Below, piece after piece: positions 7,638 to 16,127 of a DNA stretch of 21,635 bases. Where the stretch lies: the NCBI GenBank assembly GCA_036498205.1, contig DASXIC010000121.1:1-21635 (forward strand), read 5' to 3'. The notes below the pieces were generated by a model that saw nothing but the letters and a program-made list of their open reading frames with translations, was not told the origin of the DNA and ran no database searches. Both the position numbers and the translations under genes were made by a program. This DNA comes from AV69 sp036498205. GTDB taxonomy: Bacteria > Verrucomicrobiota > Verrucomicrobiia > Chthoniobacterales > UBA10450. Position 1 is the stretch's first letter. Each line of letters begins with the position of its first letter.

Positions 7638-8354
7638 ATGGCGTTCAATGTCGATCTCCATACCCACAGCTATTTTTCCGGCGACGGAGTTTCCAGCCCG
7701 GAAGATTTGATCGCCGCCGCCCGGGCCAAGGGGTTGCACGGTATTGCCATCACCGATCACAACACGTGCGAGGCAATCCCTTACCTGACTAAAAAGGGTC
7801 TGATGCGGTCAGATGGGCTTGCTGTAGCGGATTTCCTTGTCATCCCGGGAGTTGAGGTTACCACGGCCGAAGGTCACCTGCTTTGCATCGGCACGACCTT
7901 GCCACAAGCCGAGAAATTAAAAGGCCGGCTCGCGCGCGAAGTTTGCGAATTGATCCACCAACACGGCGGCTTGGCTATTCCACCGCATCCTTATGATCTG
8001 TTTCGCGCGGGCATTCGTTTTTCCACGTTGGAAACCTTGCCGATCGACGCGCTGGAAGTCTTCAACGCCGCCACCACTCTGCGGCGCTACAACACCTATG
8101 CTTTCAAATACGCACAACTCCGCGGCCTTCCCATGACCGCCTCCAGCGATGCCCATCATGCTGCCGCCGTTGGCACAGCCTATACGATCGTTGACTGCGA
8201 AGAGTTGTCCCTCAAATCGATCATTGCCCAACTGATCAAGGGTAATCAACTGAATCAGCAGTATCTGACGCCACGCGACAGCATGCGCAAAACCTGGAAC
8301 AATTGGTTGCGTTTGCGGCGAAAAAGACCAGTCGCGACAACTTCAAAGGAATAA
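7638..8354 (+). CDS. PHP-domain metal-dependent phosphoesterase
   Basis: This 238-residue protein has the PHP fold that coordinates a two- or three-metal centre. The visible ligands are DLHTHS (His8, His10), ITDHNT (Asp40, His41), VEVTTAEGHLL (Glu73, His80), PPHPYD (His117) and SSDAHH (Asp171, His173). All the expected metal-binding motifs are therefore present and the enzyme should be active. Stand-alone PHP proteins of this size include the RNase AM/YciV-type 5'-3' exonucleases, nucleoside bisphosphate phosphatases and other phosphoesterases. The substrate cannot be chosen from sequence here. The C-terminus is basic (LRLRRKRP). The start ATG lies six residues before the first motif, and no strong ribosome-binding site is visible. 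It is followed by 56 bp and then the convergent DUF255 gene. Confidence 0.88.
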   Translation: MAFNVDLHTHSYFSGDGVSSPEDLIAAARAKGLHGIAITDHNTCEAIPYLTKKGLMRSDGLAVADFLVIPGVEVTTAEGHLLCIGTTLPQAEKLKGRLAREVCELIHQHGGLAIPPHPYDLFRAGIRFSTLETLPIDALEVFNAATTLRRYNTYAFKYAQLRGLPMTASSDAHHAAAVGTAYTIVDCEELSLKSIIAQLIKGNQLNQQYLTPRDSMRKTWNNWLRLRRKRPVATTSKE

Positions 8355-8410
8355 CTCAGGCGCCGTTGATGCGAATGAGCGCGACGATTTGAACGGTTAT
8401 CTTCTCTCCA

Positions 8411-10543
8411 TTACGACGCCGTTTCCTTCGCCAAAAGCTGAGCAAGGTCAGCGGGATCGGTTATCGGAGCGTGGCAGGTAAAATTCTGGCAAACGTAGAC
8501 AGTCGATTTACCGCTAAGTGGGGTCATCGCCAACAGCGCGTCATTCTTTTCTCCCAGAAATTTCTGACCGGGCCCGGCATCGGCATGCAACAAGACAGCG
8601 GTGGGAAGAAAATGCCGGTGCATCTCTCGAAGAAGAGACTGGCTATGCTTGTCTACTCTGGCGCCCGCAAGGACAATCTGACGTGGCGCTCCACGGAGGA
8701 AATCGAGCGCGACTAACATCTGCGGCAAGGCGGTCGGGAAGGTTGCGAGCGGCCTGGCGAAAGCCGCGGTTGTTTTGTTCGCTCGCCCGAGCAAATCCGG
8801 ATCGTTTCGCATCGCCGCCAGTCGCGCCAGATTCAAGGCCGCGATCGAGCTCGCAGCTGGTTCAGCGCTGTCGTTATCTTCTTTCATCCGCAGTAAAATG
8901 CTGGGATCACGTCCGGTAACGGTGAAATAGCCTCCGCTCTTGTTATCGAAGAACTCCGCATCGAGCGTCGCCTGCAACTCGAAGGCGAAAGTCAGCCATT
9001 TTATTTCGAAGGACGCCTCATAAAGGTCGAGCATTCCCTGGATGACGAACGCGTAGTCGTCCGCAAAACCATCGACAGTCGGGCCTTGTCGGAAAACCCG
9101 AGCCAGCAGTTTCCGCTTCTTGTCATAAAGCTGCGCCCGGAGGAATTCCGCGGCGCCTTTGGCCGCCTCCAAGTATCTCGCGTCATCAAGGACCTGTGCC
9201 CCGCGCGCAAACGCCGAGATCATTAATCCGTTCCAGGCCGCAATAATCTTGTCGTCCAGGTGCGGCCGCGGGCGTTTCGCCCGAATGGTAAAAAGTTCAG
9301 CGCGCGCACGTGCGAGCAACAGTCGAGTCTCTTCCTCCGTCTTTTGAAAACGCGATGCGGTTTCGGAAACGGAATGACGTTCGAACAAAATATTCCTGCC
9401 AGTGAACTCACCGTGTGGATCACTCCCAGTCGCCACATTTCCGTTGTCGTCGACACCGTAATGAAAATTAAAGAGCGGAGCGCTCTCGCCGAGTGCCGCT
9501 TCCAGCTCGCTCTTTTTCCAAAGATAAAATGCGCCTTCTCCATGTTCAGGTTTTCCGTGCTCGAACAAACTGTCGGCATCCTCCGCCGAGTAGAAACCGC
9601 CCTCGGTCGACGTTATGTCGCGGCGAACATAATCGAGAATCCCACGGGCCGTGGATTCGAACAGTGGCCCACGCGTGATTTGGAACGCGTCCAGATACGC
9701 AGTGGCCAGCTGCGCCTGATCGTAAAGCATTTTTTCAAAATGTGGCACGTGCCAAATCGCATCTACGGCGTAGCGATGAAAACCGCCACCGACGTGATCG
9801 TGTATTCCGCCGGCAGACATTTTGCGCAGAGTCAGCAAGAACATCTCGAGGGCGTGCTGGCCCGAATCGGAATGCCGATTGCGGGCATAGTACCTAGCTA
9901 GAAAATTCAGCGTCACCGGCCGCGGAAACTTGGGCGCACTACCAAAACCACCCTCGCGTGCATCAAATGTGCGCGCGAAGTGTTCATAGGCCGCGTCAAG
10001 GGCGACCAAATCCACTTCCCCGGCCGTCTCTCCGGAAGGTGTTGCCTGTTTCAGCGCGTCAATGATCCGTTCACCCTGCTCCGAGATTTTCTCACGATTC
10101 TCTTTCCAAGTGGCCGCAATTCGTTCGAGAACCTTTTTAAACGCAGGCTGACCGTAGCGATCCTCGGGCGGAAAATATGTGCCGCCGACAAACGGTTTTA
10201 AGTCGGGGGTAAGCCAGACGCTCATTGGCCAGCCTCCACCGCCTGTCGTCGCCTGGACAAACGTCATGTAGACACGATCGACATCGGGCCGTTCTTCGCG
10301 GTCGACTTTGATGTTCACAAATTCGCGGTTCATGATCTGCGCCGTGGCTTCGCTTTCGAACGATTCGTGCGCCATCACATGGCACCAATGGCAGGTGGAG
10401 TATCCAATCGAGAGAAAGATTGGCTTGTTCTCGCCCCGGGCTTTGGCAAACGCTTCCTCCCCCCAGGCAAACCAATCGACCGGGTTGTGCGCATGCTGGA
10501 GCAAATACGGCGATTTTTCTTGTGCCAGGCGGTTCGTGCTCAC
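8411..10543 (-). CDS. DUF255 thioredoxin-domain protein (YyaL/SPATA20 family)
   Basis: This 710-residue protein has an N-terminal thioredoxin-like domain of the DUF255 type. The family signature PYLLQHAHNPVDWFAWGEEA comes first, then GYSTCHWCHVM with the redox pair Cys51 and Cys54. VNIKVDREERPDVDRVYM and GGGGWPMSVWLTPDLKPFVG follow, with the cis-Pro region. The remainder (about 200-700) is a long all-helical region resembling the alpha/alpha barrel of cellobiose 2-epimerase/N-acylglucosamine epimerase proteins. The length is normal for the family. The physiological role is not established. No signal peptide is seen, so it is probably cytoplasmic. The start is a GTG (complement at 10541-10543), placed by homology. 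Its 5' side faces the modA remnant, with about 120 bp between. Confidence 0.92.
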   Translation of the reverse strand: MSTNRLAQEKSPYLLQHAHNPVDWFAWGEEAFAKARGENKPIFLSIGYSTCHWCHVMAHESFESEATAQIMNREFVNIKVDREERPDVDRVYMTFVQATTGGGGWPMSVWLTPDLKPFVGGTYFPPEDRYGQPAFKKVLERIAATWKENREKISEQGERIIDALKQATPSGETAGEVDLVALDAAYEHFARTFDAREGGFGSAPKFPRPVTLNFLARYYARNRHSDSGQHALEMFLLTLRKMSAGGIHDHVGGGFHRYAVDAIWHVPHFEKMLYDQAQLATAYLDAFQITRGPLFESTARGILDYVRRDITSTEGGFYSAEDADSLFEHGKPEHGEGAFYLWKKSELEAALGESAPLFNFHYGVDDNGNVATGSDPHGEFTGRNILFERHSVSETASRFQKTEEETRLLLARARAELFTIRAKRPRPHLDDKIIAAWNGLMISAFARGAQVLDDARYLEAAKGAAEFLRAQLYDKKRKLLARVFRQGPTVDGFADDYAFVIQGMLDLYEASFEIKWLTFAFELQATLDAEFFDNKSGGYFTVTGRDPSILLRMKEDNDSAEPAASSIAALNLARLAAMRNDPDLLGRANKTTAAFARPLATFPTALPQMLVALDFLRGAPRQIVLAGARVDKHSQSLLREMHRHFLPTAVLLHADAGPGQKFLGEKNDALLAMTPLSGKSTVYVCQNFTCHAPITDPADLAQLLAKETAS

Positions 10544-10598
10544 CGCCGGAGCGTATCTAATCGACGGGAAAAAACGAAGCAGCTTGTCATCCCCCTCA

Positions 10599-10620
10599 CA
10601 CGCGCGGAAACTCTCGCGTG
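10599..10620. repeat. Short inverted repeat in the gap between the DUF255 gene and the modA remnant
   Basis: CACGCG (10599-10604) and CGCGTG (10615-10620) form a perfect 6-bp stem around a 10-base loop. It lies in the gap where the 5' part of modA would be expected, about 55 bp upstream of the DUF255 start. The arm CTCGCGTGC resembles part of the element found inside thrS, but the shared stretch is too short to prove kinship. Confidence 0.3.
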
Positions 10621-10664
10621 CGTCCTGGCTTTTTGTGTCTGCTCAGAGCGATGATGTTATCTAA

Positions 10665-10893
10665 TCCGACAAAATCGTGCTGGCTGAAAACGTGCGTGTC
10701 GCGCTCGCGCTTGTGGAAGCTAGGAACGCGGATCTCGGAATTGTTTATGCCACGGATGCGGCTTTTTCGAGAGCGACTCAAATCGTCTTCAGAATACTCC
10801 CATCGCGATGGCGCGATGCGGTTTCTTGCTTTTCTCAAATCGAACGAAGCGGCCGAAGCTCTTCAACGAGCTGGTTTTGGCCTTGTCCGGTGA
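10665..10893 (+). pseudogene. modA: Decayed modA remnant (molybdate-binding protein, C-terminal part, frameshifted)
   Basis: Two adjoining frames read as the C-terminal part of a periplasmic molybdate-binding protein. The first, from 10665, gives SDKIVLAENVRVALALVEAR and then NADLGIVYATDAAFSRATQI up to about 10800. This is the ModA segment that precedes the final substrate-binding loop. The second frame, from about 10807, gives DGAMRFLAFLKSNEAAEALQ and RAGFGLVR and ends at the TGA at 10891-10893, the usual ModA C-terminus. The change of frame near 10800 comes with loss of the roughly 15-residue HPPIxYPVA stretch. A stop (TAA at 10662) lies in frame just before the remnant, and the N-terminal two thirds are absent. 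The TGA overlaps the modB ATG, as in an intact modAB operon. The decay assumes no sequencing error, but an error would not restore the missing N-terminus. Confidence 0.8.
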
Positions 10894-11567
10894 TGGTGCT
10901 GTCTCCCGACGAGTGGCGCGTGGTTGTCTTTACACTGAGCACCTGTGCTTTGAGCACGCTGGTGATTCTGCCATTCGGTCTCGGACTTGCCTGGCTGTTT
11001 GCGCGCCGGCGCTGGCGCGCAAAAACGTTCGTCGAGACTTTTATTACTTTACCGCTGGTTATTCCGCCGGTGGCGACTGGTTTGCTCCTGCTGAAGCTTT
11101 TCGGCCGGCGCGGTCCGATCGGCTCGTTTTTGTTCCAACACTTTCACCTTGATATTGTTTTTACTTGGCGGGCCGTCGTCATCGCAGCGGCGGTAATGTC
11201 TTTTCCATTACTGGTTCGTGCGGCCCGTGTTGGTTTTGAAAGTATCGATATCCAACTCGAAGAAATTGCCCGCACACTCGGCGCGGGACCGTTCCGGATT
11301 TTATTTACGGTCACACTGCCATTGGCTTCGCGGGCAATTGGTGCCGGTATCGTTCTCGCATTCGCGCGGGCGGTTGGAGAATTTGGCGCCACGATTTTGC
11401 TGGCGGGAAACATTCCGGGACGGACCACTACGCTTTCGCTGAAGATTTACGAAGCGGTGCAGCTTGGTGAGGATTTCGTCGCTTATCGACTTGTGATTGT
11501 TTGCATCCTTATCGCTTTTGCCGCGGTTTGGTTAAGCGAGCGGTTGACCCGATCAATCGCGCAATGA
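10893..11567 (+). CDS. modB: Molybdate ABC transporter permease ModB
   Basis: This 224-residue integral membrane protein has about five to six hydrophobic segments (near residues 10-32, 45-70, 85-110, 145-170 and 195-218). It has the permease EAA loop that contacts the ATPase, read as LEEIARTLGAGPFRILFTVT (about 122-141). The stretch GEFGATILLAGNIPGRTTTL is characteristic of ModB rather than of other ABC permeases. ModB forms the membrane channel for molybdate, fed by ModA and powered by ModC. The gene itself appears complete, but modA is a remnant and no modC follows: the next gene runs in the opposite direction and overlaps modB by 15 bp. The ATG at 10893 overlaps the old modA stop. A GTG at 10677 in the same frame would include modA remnant sequence and is not used. 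Confidence 0.88.
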   Translation: MVLSPDEWRVVVFTLSTCALSTLVILPFGLGLAWLFARRRWRAKTFVETFITLPLVIPPVATGLLLLKLFGRRGPIGSFLFQHFHLDIVFTWRAVVIAAAVMSFPLLVRAARVGFESIDIQLEEIARTLGAGPFRILFTVTLPLASRAIGAGIVLAFARAVGEFGATILLAGNIPGRTTTLSLKIYEAVQLGEDFVAYRLVIVCILIAFAAVWLSERLTRSIAQ

Positions 11568-12005
11568 CAGCGAAATTTGCGGCGCGTTTGCCGGCGTCCA
11601 CGGATTACGTTCGAAATCCGAACTGCTGATCTTGTCGCTATAATGTTCCAGCGTTTGCCGGAAATTGATCAGATTTAAGTCGCGAAATTCATCTGGAAGA
11701 TGCTGGAGATTGCGCAGAGCAAGGCGAAAGAGACGAAAAGCGGGACGCAATCGCCGGCTATGCTTAGAATGCAAGGGATGCTCGAAATTTTTCTGCAAAT
11801 GCACAAACGCGCCAGCGGCCTGAATCAATGCCTGGTAAAAGCGCGCCAGCTCCTTGTCCTTTTCCGCCAGCCAGAGCTGTTCGAGGACATCATGCGCCTC
11901 GTAATAGCGCCGCTCGTTCCACAAGCGGAAAAATGCCGCATAGTAATCGTCCTCGGCGCTCTCAAGCGAGCGCACGAAATCGGAAATCCGCTCGCGTTTG
12001 TTCAT
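11553..12005 (-). CDS. DUF309 family protein
   Basis: This protein of about 150 residues contains the DUF309 core. The motif RRYYEAHDVLEQLWLAEK is followed by ARFYQALIQAAGAFVHLQK, a helical pair with conserved Tyr, Glu, His and Gln. It is predicted to be an all-helical soluble protein. No function is established for the family, and nothing in the neighbours explains it. The ATG at 12005 (MNKRERISDFV) fits the family better than an upstream ATG at 12044, whose extra residues (MPIALVCRRLSPP) look like untranslated leader. It converges on modB with a 15-bp overlap and is divergent from the first CNNM gene with a 69-bp gap. The C-terminal 25 residues beyond the conserved domain are not recognisable. 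Confidence 0.85.
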   Translation of the reverse strand: MNKRERISDFVRSLESAEDDYYAAFFRLWNERRYYEAHDVLEQLWLAEKDKELARFYQALIQAAGAFVHLQKNFEHPLHSKHSRRLRPAFRLFRLALRNLQHLPDEFRDLNLINFRQTLEHYSDKISSSDFERNPWTPANAPQISLSLRD

Positions 12006-12074
12006 GGGCGGCGATAATCTTCGGCAAACCAAAGCAATGGGCAATCGGTTGATGGCGGCGATATCCCGGACACG

Positions 12075-13355
12075 ATGACGCCGGCGCTTGTCGCTACGCT
12101 CCTCCTGGCCGTAGGCGGTCTCGTCGTTTGCTCAGCGCTGTTTTCCGGGCTTGAAACTGCGCTTTTTGCTCTGCGGGCCCATCAGCTGCGACGACTGGAG
12201 GAGAATCATCCTCCTCTAAGCGGGTTTATCCAGACATTTCGCGATAACCCGCGCCGCGTGCTCGCGCTGATCCTGCTCGGATCGACGCTGGTCAACGTTT
12301 TCCTCATCGTTATCTGCCTGGCTTTATTATGGGAGGGGCCGCACTCGGCCCACTTGCCTCAGTGGCTGGTCGCGCTCTCCCTTTTCGCGGTCATTGTTTT
12401 CTTTTGCGATTTAATCCCTAAACTCCTCGCTCTTTCCGCACCCTACCGGCTTTCGGCATTGGGCGTATTCCTTTTGCGTCTACTCATGCCATTCCTGGAA
12501 ACGGTCGGCAGCGCCGTTGAAACGATCAGTGTCGGTATCGTTGAGTTGATCACGCCCCGGCATATTCGGTCGCGCACACATTTATCCGATGAGGAACTCG
12601 AAACCTTGATTGAGCTGGGAGAGGAACAGGGATCGTTACAGGAAGCGGAGGGCGAAATGATCCAGGAGGTTTTCAAGCTCGGCGATAAAACTGCCAAAGA
12701 CGTTCTTACACCGAGGGTCGATATGTTCGCCGTTCCGGACGATCTGACTAATGAAGAGACCATCGCACTCCTCAAATCACGCCGGCATCGGCGGGTGCCG
12801 GTCTACGCCGATTCGCCGGATAACATTCTTGGCATCATCGAAGTGAAATCATTTCTCCTGCATGCGCAGGAGCATTACACCGAGACGATGCTCCCGCCGT
12901 CGTTCGTTCCGGAGACTATGCGAGCTCTGGATTTGCTTCGCAGCTTTCTCGCCCGCCCGCAGGGCATGGCCATTGTCGTCGATGAGTTCGGGGGGACGGA
13001 AGGAATCGTGACGATTTCCGATATCATAGAGGACATTATCAGCGATGCCGCCCCCTTGGGTGATGCCGATCTTTATATCGAACCGCTGGATGATGGCCGC
13101 TATATCGTAAATGGGAAAGCGCGACTGGATGATTTGAGCGAACGACTGGGGTTCGATTTTGATGCCGCTGGGATCGATACGATCGGCGGCTATGTCTTTA
13201 ATCAGCTGGGTCACGTCCCCGAGGTCGGGGCCGAGCTCGAAACAGCCCGGCTCAAAATAACCGTGCGCCGGGTCAATCGTCGACGGATCGAGGAACTGCT
13301 GCTGGAAAAGACAGTTTGCGTCAATGGCAGCAACGGTAACGGCGAATTTTTATGA
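12075..13355 (+). CDS. CNNM/CBS/CorC-HlyC domain protein (magnesium-efflux or hemolysin-C-like family)
   Basis: This 426-residue protein has the complete three-part architecture of the CNNM (DUF21) family. Residues 1 to about 150 form the membrane domain, with hydrophobic segments near 5-30, 60-85 and 95-140, including SALFSGLETALFALRAHQLR. Two CBS domains follow (about 200-330), marked by DVLTPRVDMFAVPDDL and IVVDEFGGTEGIVTISDIIE. A CorC/HlyC C-terminal domain (about 345-415) is recognised by ADLYIEPLDDGRYIVNGKAR and GFDFDAAGIDTIGGYVFNQL. Members such as CorC and MpfA support Mg2+ or Co2+ export or resistance, and the CBS pair usually binds ATP-Mg. The old name hemolysin is misleading. It overlaps the next gene by ATGA at 13352-13355, so the two are probably translated together and may form a heteromer. 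Confidence 0.9.
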   Translation: MTPALVATLLLAVGGLVVCSALFSGLETALFALRAHQLRRLEENHPPLSGFIQTFRDNPRRVLALILLGSTLVNVFLIVICLALLWEGPHSAHLPQWLVALSLFAVIVFFCDLIPKLLALSAPYRLSALGVFLLRLLMPFLETVGSAVETISVGIVELITPRHIRSRTHLSDEELETLIELGEEQGSLQEAEGEMIQEVFKLGDKTAKDVLTPRVDMFAVPDDLTNEETIALLKSRRHRRVPVYADSPDNILGIIEVKSFLLHAQEHYTETMLPPSFVPETMRALDLLRSFLARPQGMAIVVDEFGGTEGIVTISDIIEDIISDAAPLGDADLYIEPLDDGRYIVNGKARLDDLSERLGFDFDAAGIDTIGGYVFNQLGHVPEVGAELETARLKITVRRVNRRRIEELLLEKTVCVNGSNGNGEFL

Positions 13356-14293
13356 GCTTCGTTCTCCTCCTTGCCTGCTGGATAATTTCGTTTCTGTTTG
13401 CCGGAATCGAGGCAGGCTTGCTCGCCCTCGATCCCGTCCGGCTCCGGCACCGGGCCAAGAACGGTGATCGTGCGGCACAGCGCCTCGAAAGGATGCTGGA
13501 AGAGCCGGAGCGATTGCTCATTACGGTCTTATTGGCAACGAACGGCGCCGACATCGTCGCCTTGATTATCCTGACACAAAAACTTGTCCAAGCCTACGGC
13601 CCGGTTGGCTACCTGGTAGCGATCGCCATTGCCTTGCCGGTTTATCTCCTTCTCCTGGGTGTTTTACCCAAATCGCTGTTTCGAAGATTTCCGCTGCGCG
13701 CAGTGATTCGCCTTTCCCGAATGTTGGAGTTAGCAACCAAATTCCTCTGGCCCGTGCATACGCTTGGCGAATTTGTCGAACACTCGATTTTCATGCGTGC
13801 AAAAAATCCGGCGCGGCTTTTTGCCGGCCGGGAGGAACTGAAATTAATCACGGTGCAAAGCGAGCACGGCGGCGCCCTCACTTCGACCGAGCGGGCCATG
13901 ATTCACAACGTCGTCGATTTCACCTCTGTCAAAGTTCGAGATGTGATGGTGCCGCTGGCGGCGACGGTCTCCCTCAAGGCGGACGATGAACCGGGCAAGG
14001 CCTTGGCCCTGAGTGAAAGCTCGGGGATCGATCGCTTCCCAATTTTGACGCAAGATTCCCGACCGCTCGGCTTGGTAAATGTATTCGATATTCTCGTCGA
14101 TACCGATGATATGCACCCGTTGCGGCATTATATGCGTCGCATCATTACCACTTCCGAAACCGACTCTGCCTATCGCGTCGTTCGCCGTTTGCGCGCGGCC
14201 AGGATCGGCTTGGCCGCCGTAGTAGACACGCGAGAAAAATTGACCGGAATTGTCGCGCTTGAAGATCTGGTGCGCCAATTAGTGCGCGCGTGA
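13352..14293 (+). CDS. Second CNNM/CBS domain protein, without CorC-HlyC tail
   Basis: This 313-residue protein is a shorter paralogue of the preceding gene. Residues 1 to about 150 form the CNNM membrane domain (ISFLFAGIEAGLLALDPVRL, then LLGVLPKSLFRRFPLR, the counterpart of DLIPKLLALSAPYRL next door). Two CBS domains follow, at about 195-310 (VKVRDVMVPLAATVSL and GIVALEDLVRQLV at the end). The C-terminal CorC/HlyC domain, present in the partner, is missing. The frame ends normally after the second CBS motif, so this looks like a family variant rather than a truncation. The start overlaps the upstream stop by ATGA. The role is probably linked to the first protein in divalent-cation transport or its regulation. 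The gene ends 4 bp before the convergent GH15 gene. Confidence 0.85.
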   Translation: MSFVLLLACWIISFLFAGIEAGLLALDPVRLRHRAKNGDRAAQRLERMLEEPERLLITVLLATNGADIVALIILTQKLVQAYGPVGYLVAIAIALPVYLLLLGVLPKSLFRRFPLRAVIRLSRMLELATKFLWPVHTLGEFVEHSIFMRAKNPARLFAGREELKLITVQSEHGGALTSTERAMIHNVVDFTSVKVRDVMVPLAATVSLKADDEPGKALALSESSGIDRFPILTQDSRPLGLVNVFDILVDTDDMHPLRHYMRRIITTSETDSAYRVVRRLRAARIGLAAVVDTREKLTGIVALEDLVRQLVRA

Positions 14294-14297
14294 CAAG

Positions 14298-16103
14298 TTA
14301 AGCGCTGCGATTTACGCCTGGCCGTCTCACCATCTGGAGCGTTTCTTCTTCGAGATAGTAGGCTGTAGCCACCAGCGAGACATGGGTGAAAGCCTGAGGA
14401 AAATTTCCAAGCTGCCTTTTTGCCCGCGGATCGTACTCTTCGGATAATAACCCAAGGTCGTTTCGCAAACTCAGCAATCGCTCGAATAACGCTCGTGCCT
14501 CCTCCTTGCGCCCAATGAGATTAAGACAACAGACGAACCAGAAAGAACACGGAAGAAAAACCCCTTCGTGTCCGGGTAAACCGTCCACATTCTCCTCCTG
14601 CGTTCGATACCGCAGAACGAAGCCGTCCACGAGCAAATCACGTTCTACTGCGGCGATGGTATTTCGCACTCGTTCATCGTCCGCCGGAAGAAATTCCATC
14701 AGGGGCAGCAAAAGGATGCTGGCATCGAGCGCATCGGATCCGTAATACTGGGTAAAGGCCTTCACCCGCGGGTTGTAACCGCGTTCGCAAACTTCGTCAT
14801 GAATCTGGTCGCGAATCTTGCGCCAGCGTTCGAGGCATCCCTCAGCCGGGATCTTACTTTCTTCCAAAAATTGTACTGCCCGGTGAAACGCCAACCACGC
14901 CATAAGTTTAGAATGCGTGAAGTGTTGGCGGCCTCCCCGGACCTCCCAGATTCCTTCGTCCGGGTCCTGCCAATGCGTTTCCAGAAACTCCAACAATGAC
15001 TTCTGCAATCTCCAATCCGCTTCCTGGATCTGAATGCCCGCCCGATGCGCGTTATAAAGCGAACTCATTATCTCGCCGTAGACGTCGAGTTGGAATTGTT
15101 TCGCGGCAGCGTTGCCGACCCGTACCGGCCGTGAATCCTCGTAGCCGCTTAGCCAATCGAGCTCAAACTCCAGCAACCGTCGTTCTCCCCTTACTCCATA
15201 CATGATCTGCATTTGCGCCGGGCTGCCGGCGATGGCGCGCAGCAGCCATTCGCGCCATGAACGGGCTTCCTCGATATAGCCGGAATGCATCAATGCAAAG
15301 AGCGTGAAAGTCGCATCGCGCAGCCAGCAATAGCGATAATCCCAATTGCGCACGCCGCCGATTTCCTCTGGAAGGGAAGTCGTCGCGGCTGCGACAATAC
15401 CACCTGTCGGCGCGTAAGTAAGTCCTTTGAGTGCCACGAGCGAGCGGACGACCGCCTCTCTCCATCTGGTGCGGCGGGTGCACCGGGAAAGCCATTCATT
15501 CCAATATGCTTCGGTTTCCCGCAACGCATGCTCGGGGTGAATCGCGCGCGGCGCTTCCTCATGCGAGGCAAACCAAGTAAGCACGAACGGTACTCGCTCT
15601 CCTTTCTTTAATTCAAATTCGGCGACCGTCGTCAGATCCTCGCCGCGCGTTTCAACGGGTGTCCGCAGAATCAACCCATCCGGACCGGCAATCGCCTCCA
15701 AACCGCCGTGCCGTTGCCGCACCCACGGCACAATCTCGCCGTAATCGAAGCGAATGATTAGCTCCATCCGCATAGGAACATTCCCCTGTATTCCTTCGAC
15801 AATGCGGATGATGTCTGGATTGGTCCCTCGTGGCGGCATGAAATCAATCAGGCGCACCACTCCGCCGTCGGTTTCAAGCGTCGTCTCGAGGATTAATGAA
15901 TCACCTCGATAGCTTCGCGAACAACGCGTTACTTTTGCGATGGGTTCAATCAGCCAACGCCCGTTATTCTTGTCACCGAGCAAGGCGCTGAAACATGCCG
16001 CCGAGTCAAATCGGGGAAAGCAGAGCCAATCGATCGAACCGTTTCGGCCAACGAGCGCCGCGGTCTGCGTATCGCTGAGAAACCCGTAATCTTCGATTCG
16101 CAT
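14298..16103 (-). CDS. Glycoside hydrolase family 15 protein (glucoamylase/trehalase-like)
   Basis: This 601-residue enzyme starts with MRIEDYGFLSDTQTAALVGR and then NGSIDWLCFPRFDS, the N-terminal beta-domain signature of bacterial GH15 proteins. The (alpha/alpha)6 barrel (about 215-590) carries NWDYRYCWLRDATFTLFAL (253-271), PDEGIWEVRGG with the likely general acid Glu387, and LSEEYDPR with the likely base Glu555/Glu556. Catalytic residues are therefore intact. There is no signal peptide, so it acts in the cytoplasm. Cytoplasmic members of this type include trehalases of actinobacteria and archaea as well as glucoamylases and dextranases, so the substrate is an alpha-glucoside but not certain. 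It lies 24 bp after the GNAT gene on the same strand and is probably the last gene of that operon. Confidence 0.9.
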   Translation of the reverse strand: MRIEDYGFLSDTQTAALVGRNGSIDWLCFPRFDSAACFSALLGDKNNGRWLIEPIAKVTRCSRSYRGDSLILETTLETDGGVVRLIDFMPPRGTNPDIIRIVEGIQGNVPMRMELIIRFDYGEIVPWVRQRHGGLEAIAGPDGLILRTPVETRGEDLTTVAEFELKKGERVPFVLTWFASHEEAPRAIHPEHALRETEAYWNEWLSRCTRRTRWREAVVRSLVALKGLTYAPTGGIVAAATTSLPEEIGGVRNWDYRYCWLRDATFTLFALMHSGYIEEARSWREWLLRAIAGSPAQMQIMYGVRGERRLLEFELDWLSGYEDSRPVRVGNAAAKQFQLDVYGEIMSSLYNAHRAGIQIQEADWRLQKSLLEFLETHWQDPDEGIWEVRGGRQHFTHSKLMAWLAFHRAVQFLEESKIPAEGCLERWRKIRDQIHDEVCERGYNPRVKAFTQYYGSDALDASILLLPLMEFLPADDERVRNTIAAVERDLLVDGFVLRYRTQEENVDGLPGHEGVFLPCSFWFVCCLNLIGRKEEARALFERLLSLRNDLGLLSEEYDPRAKRQLGNFPQAFTHVSLVATAYYLEEETLQMVRRPGVNRSA

Positions 16104-16127
16104 TTCTTAATAGGACACGCACATGTC

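Noticed and set aside
9260..9901. Plus-strand frame of 213 codons
   Set aside because: It is antisense to the DUF255 protein, which is recognisable across its whole length.
10677..10892. ModB extended upstream to the GTG at 10677
   Set aside because: The first 40 residues are ModA remnant sequence and the rest is an out-of-frame reading of it; the ATG at 10893 overlaps the old modA stop as in standard modAB operons.
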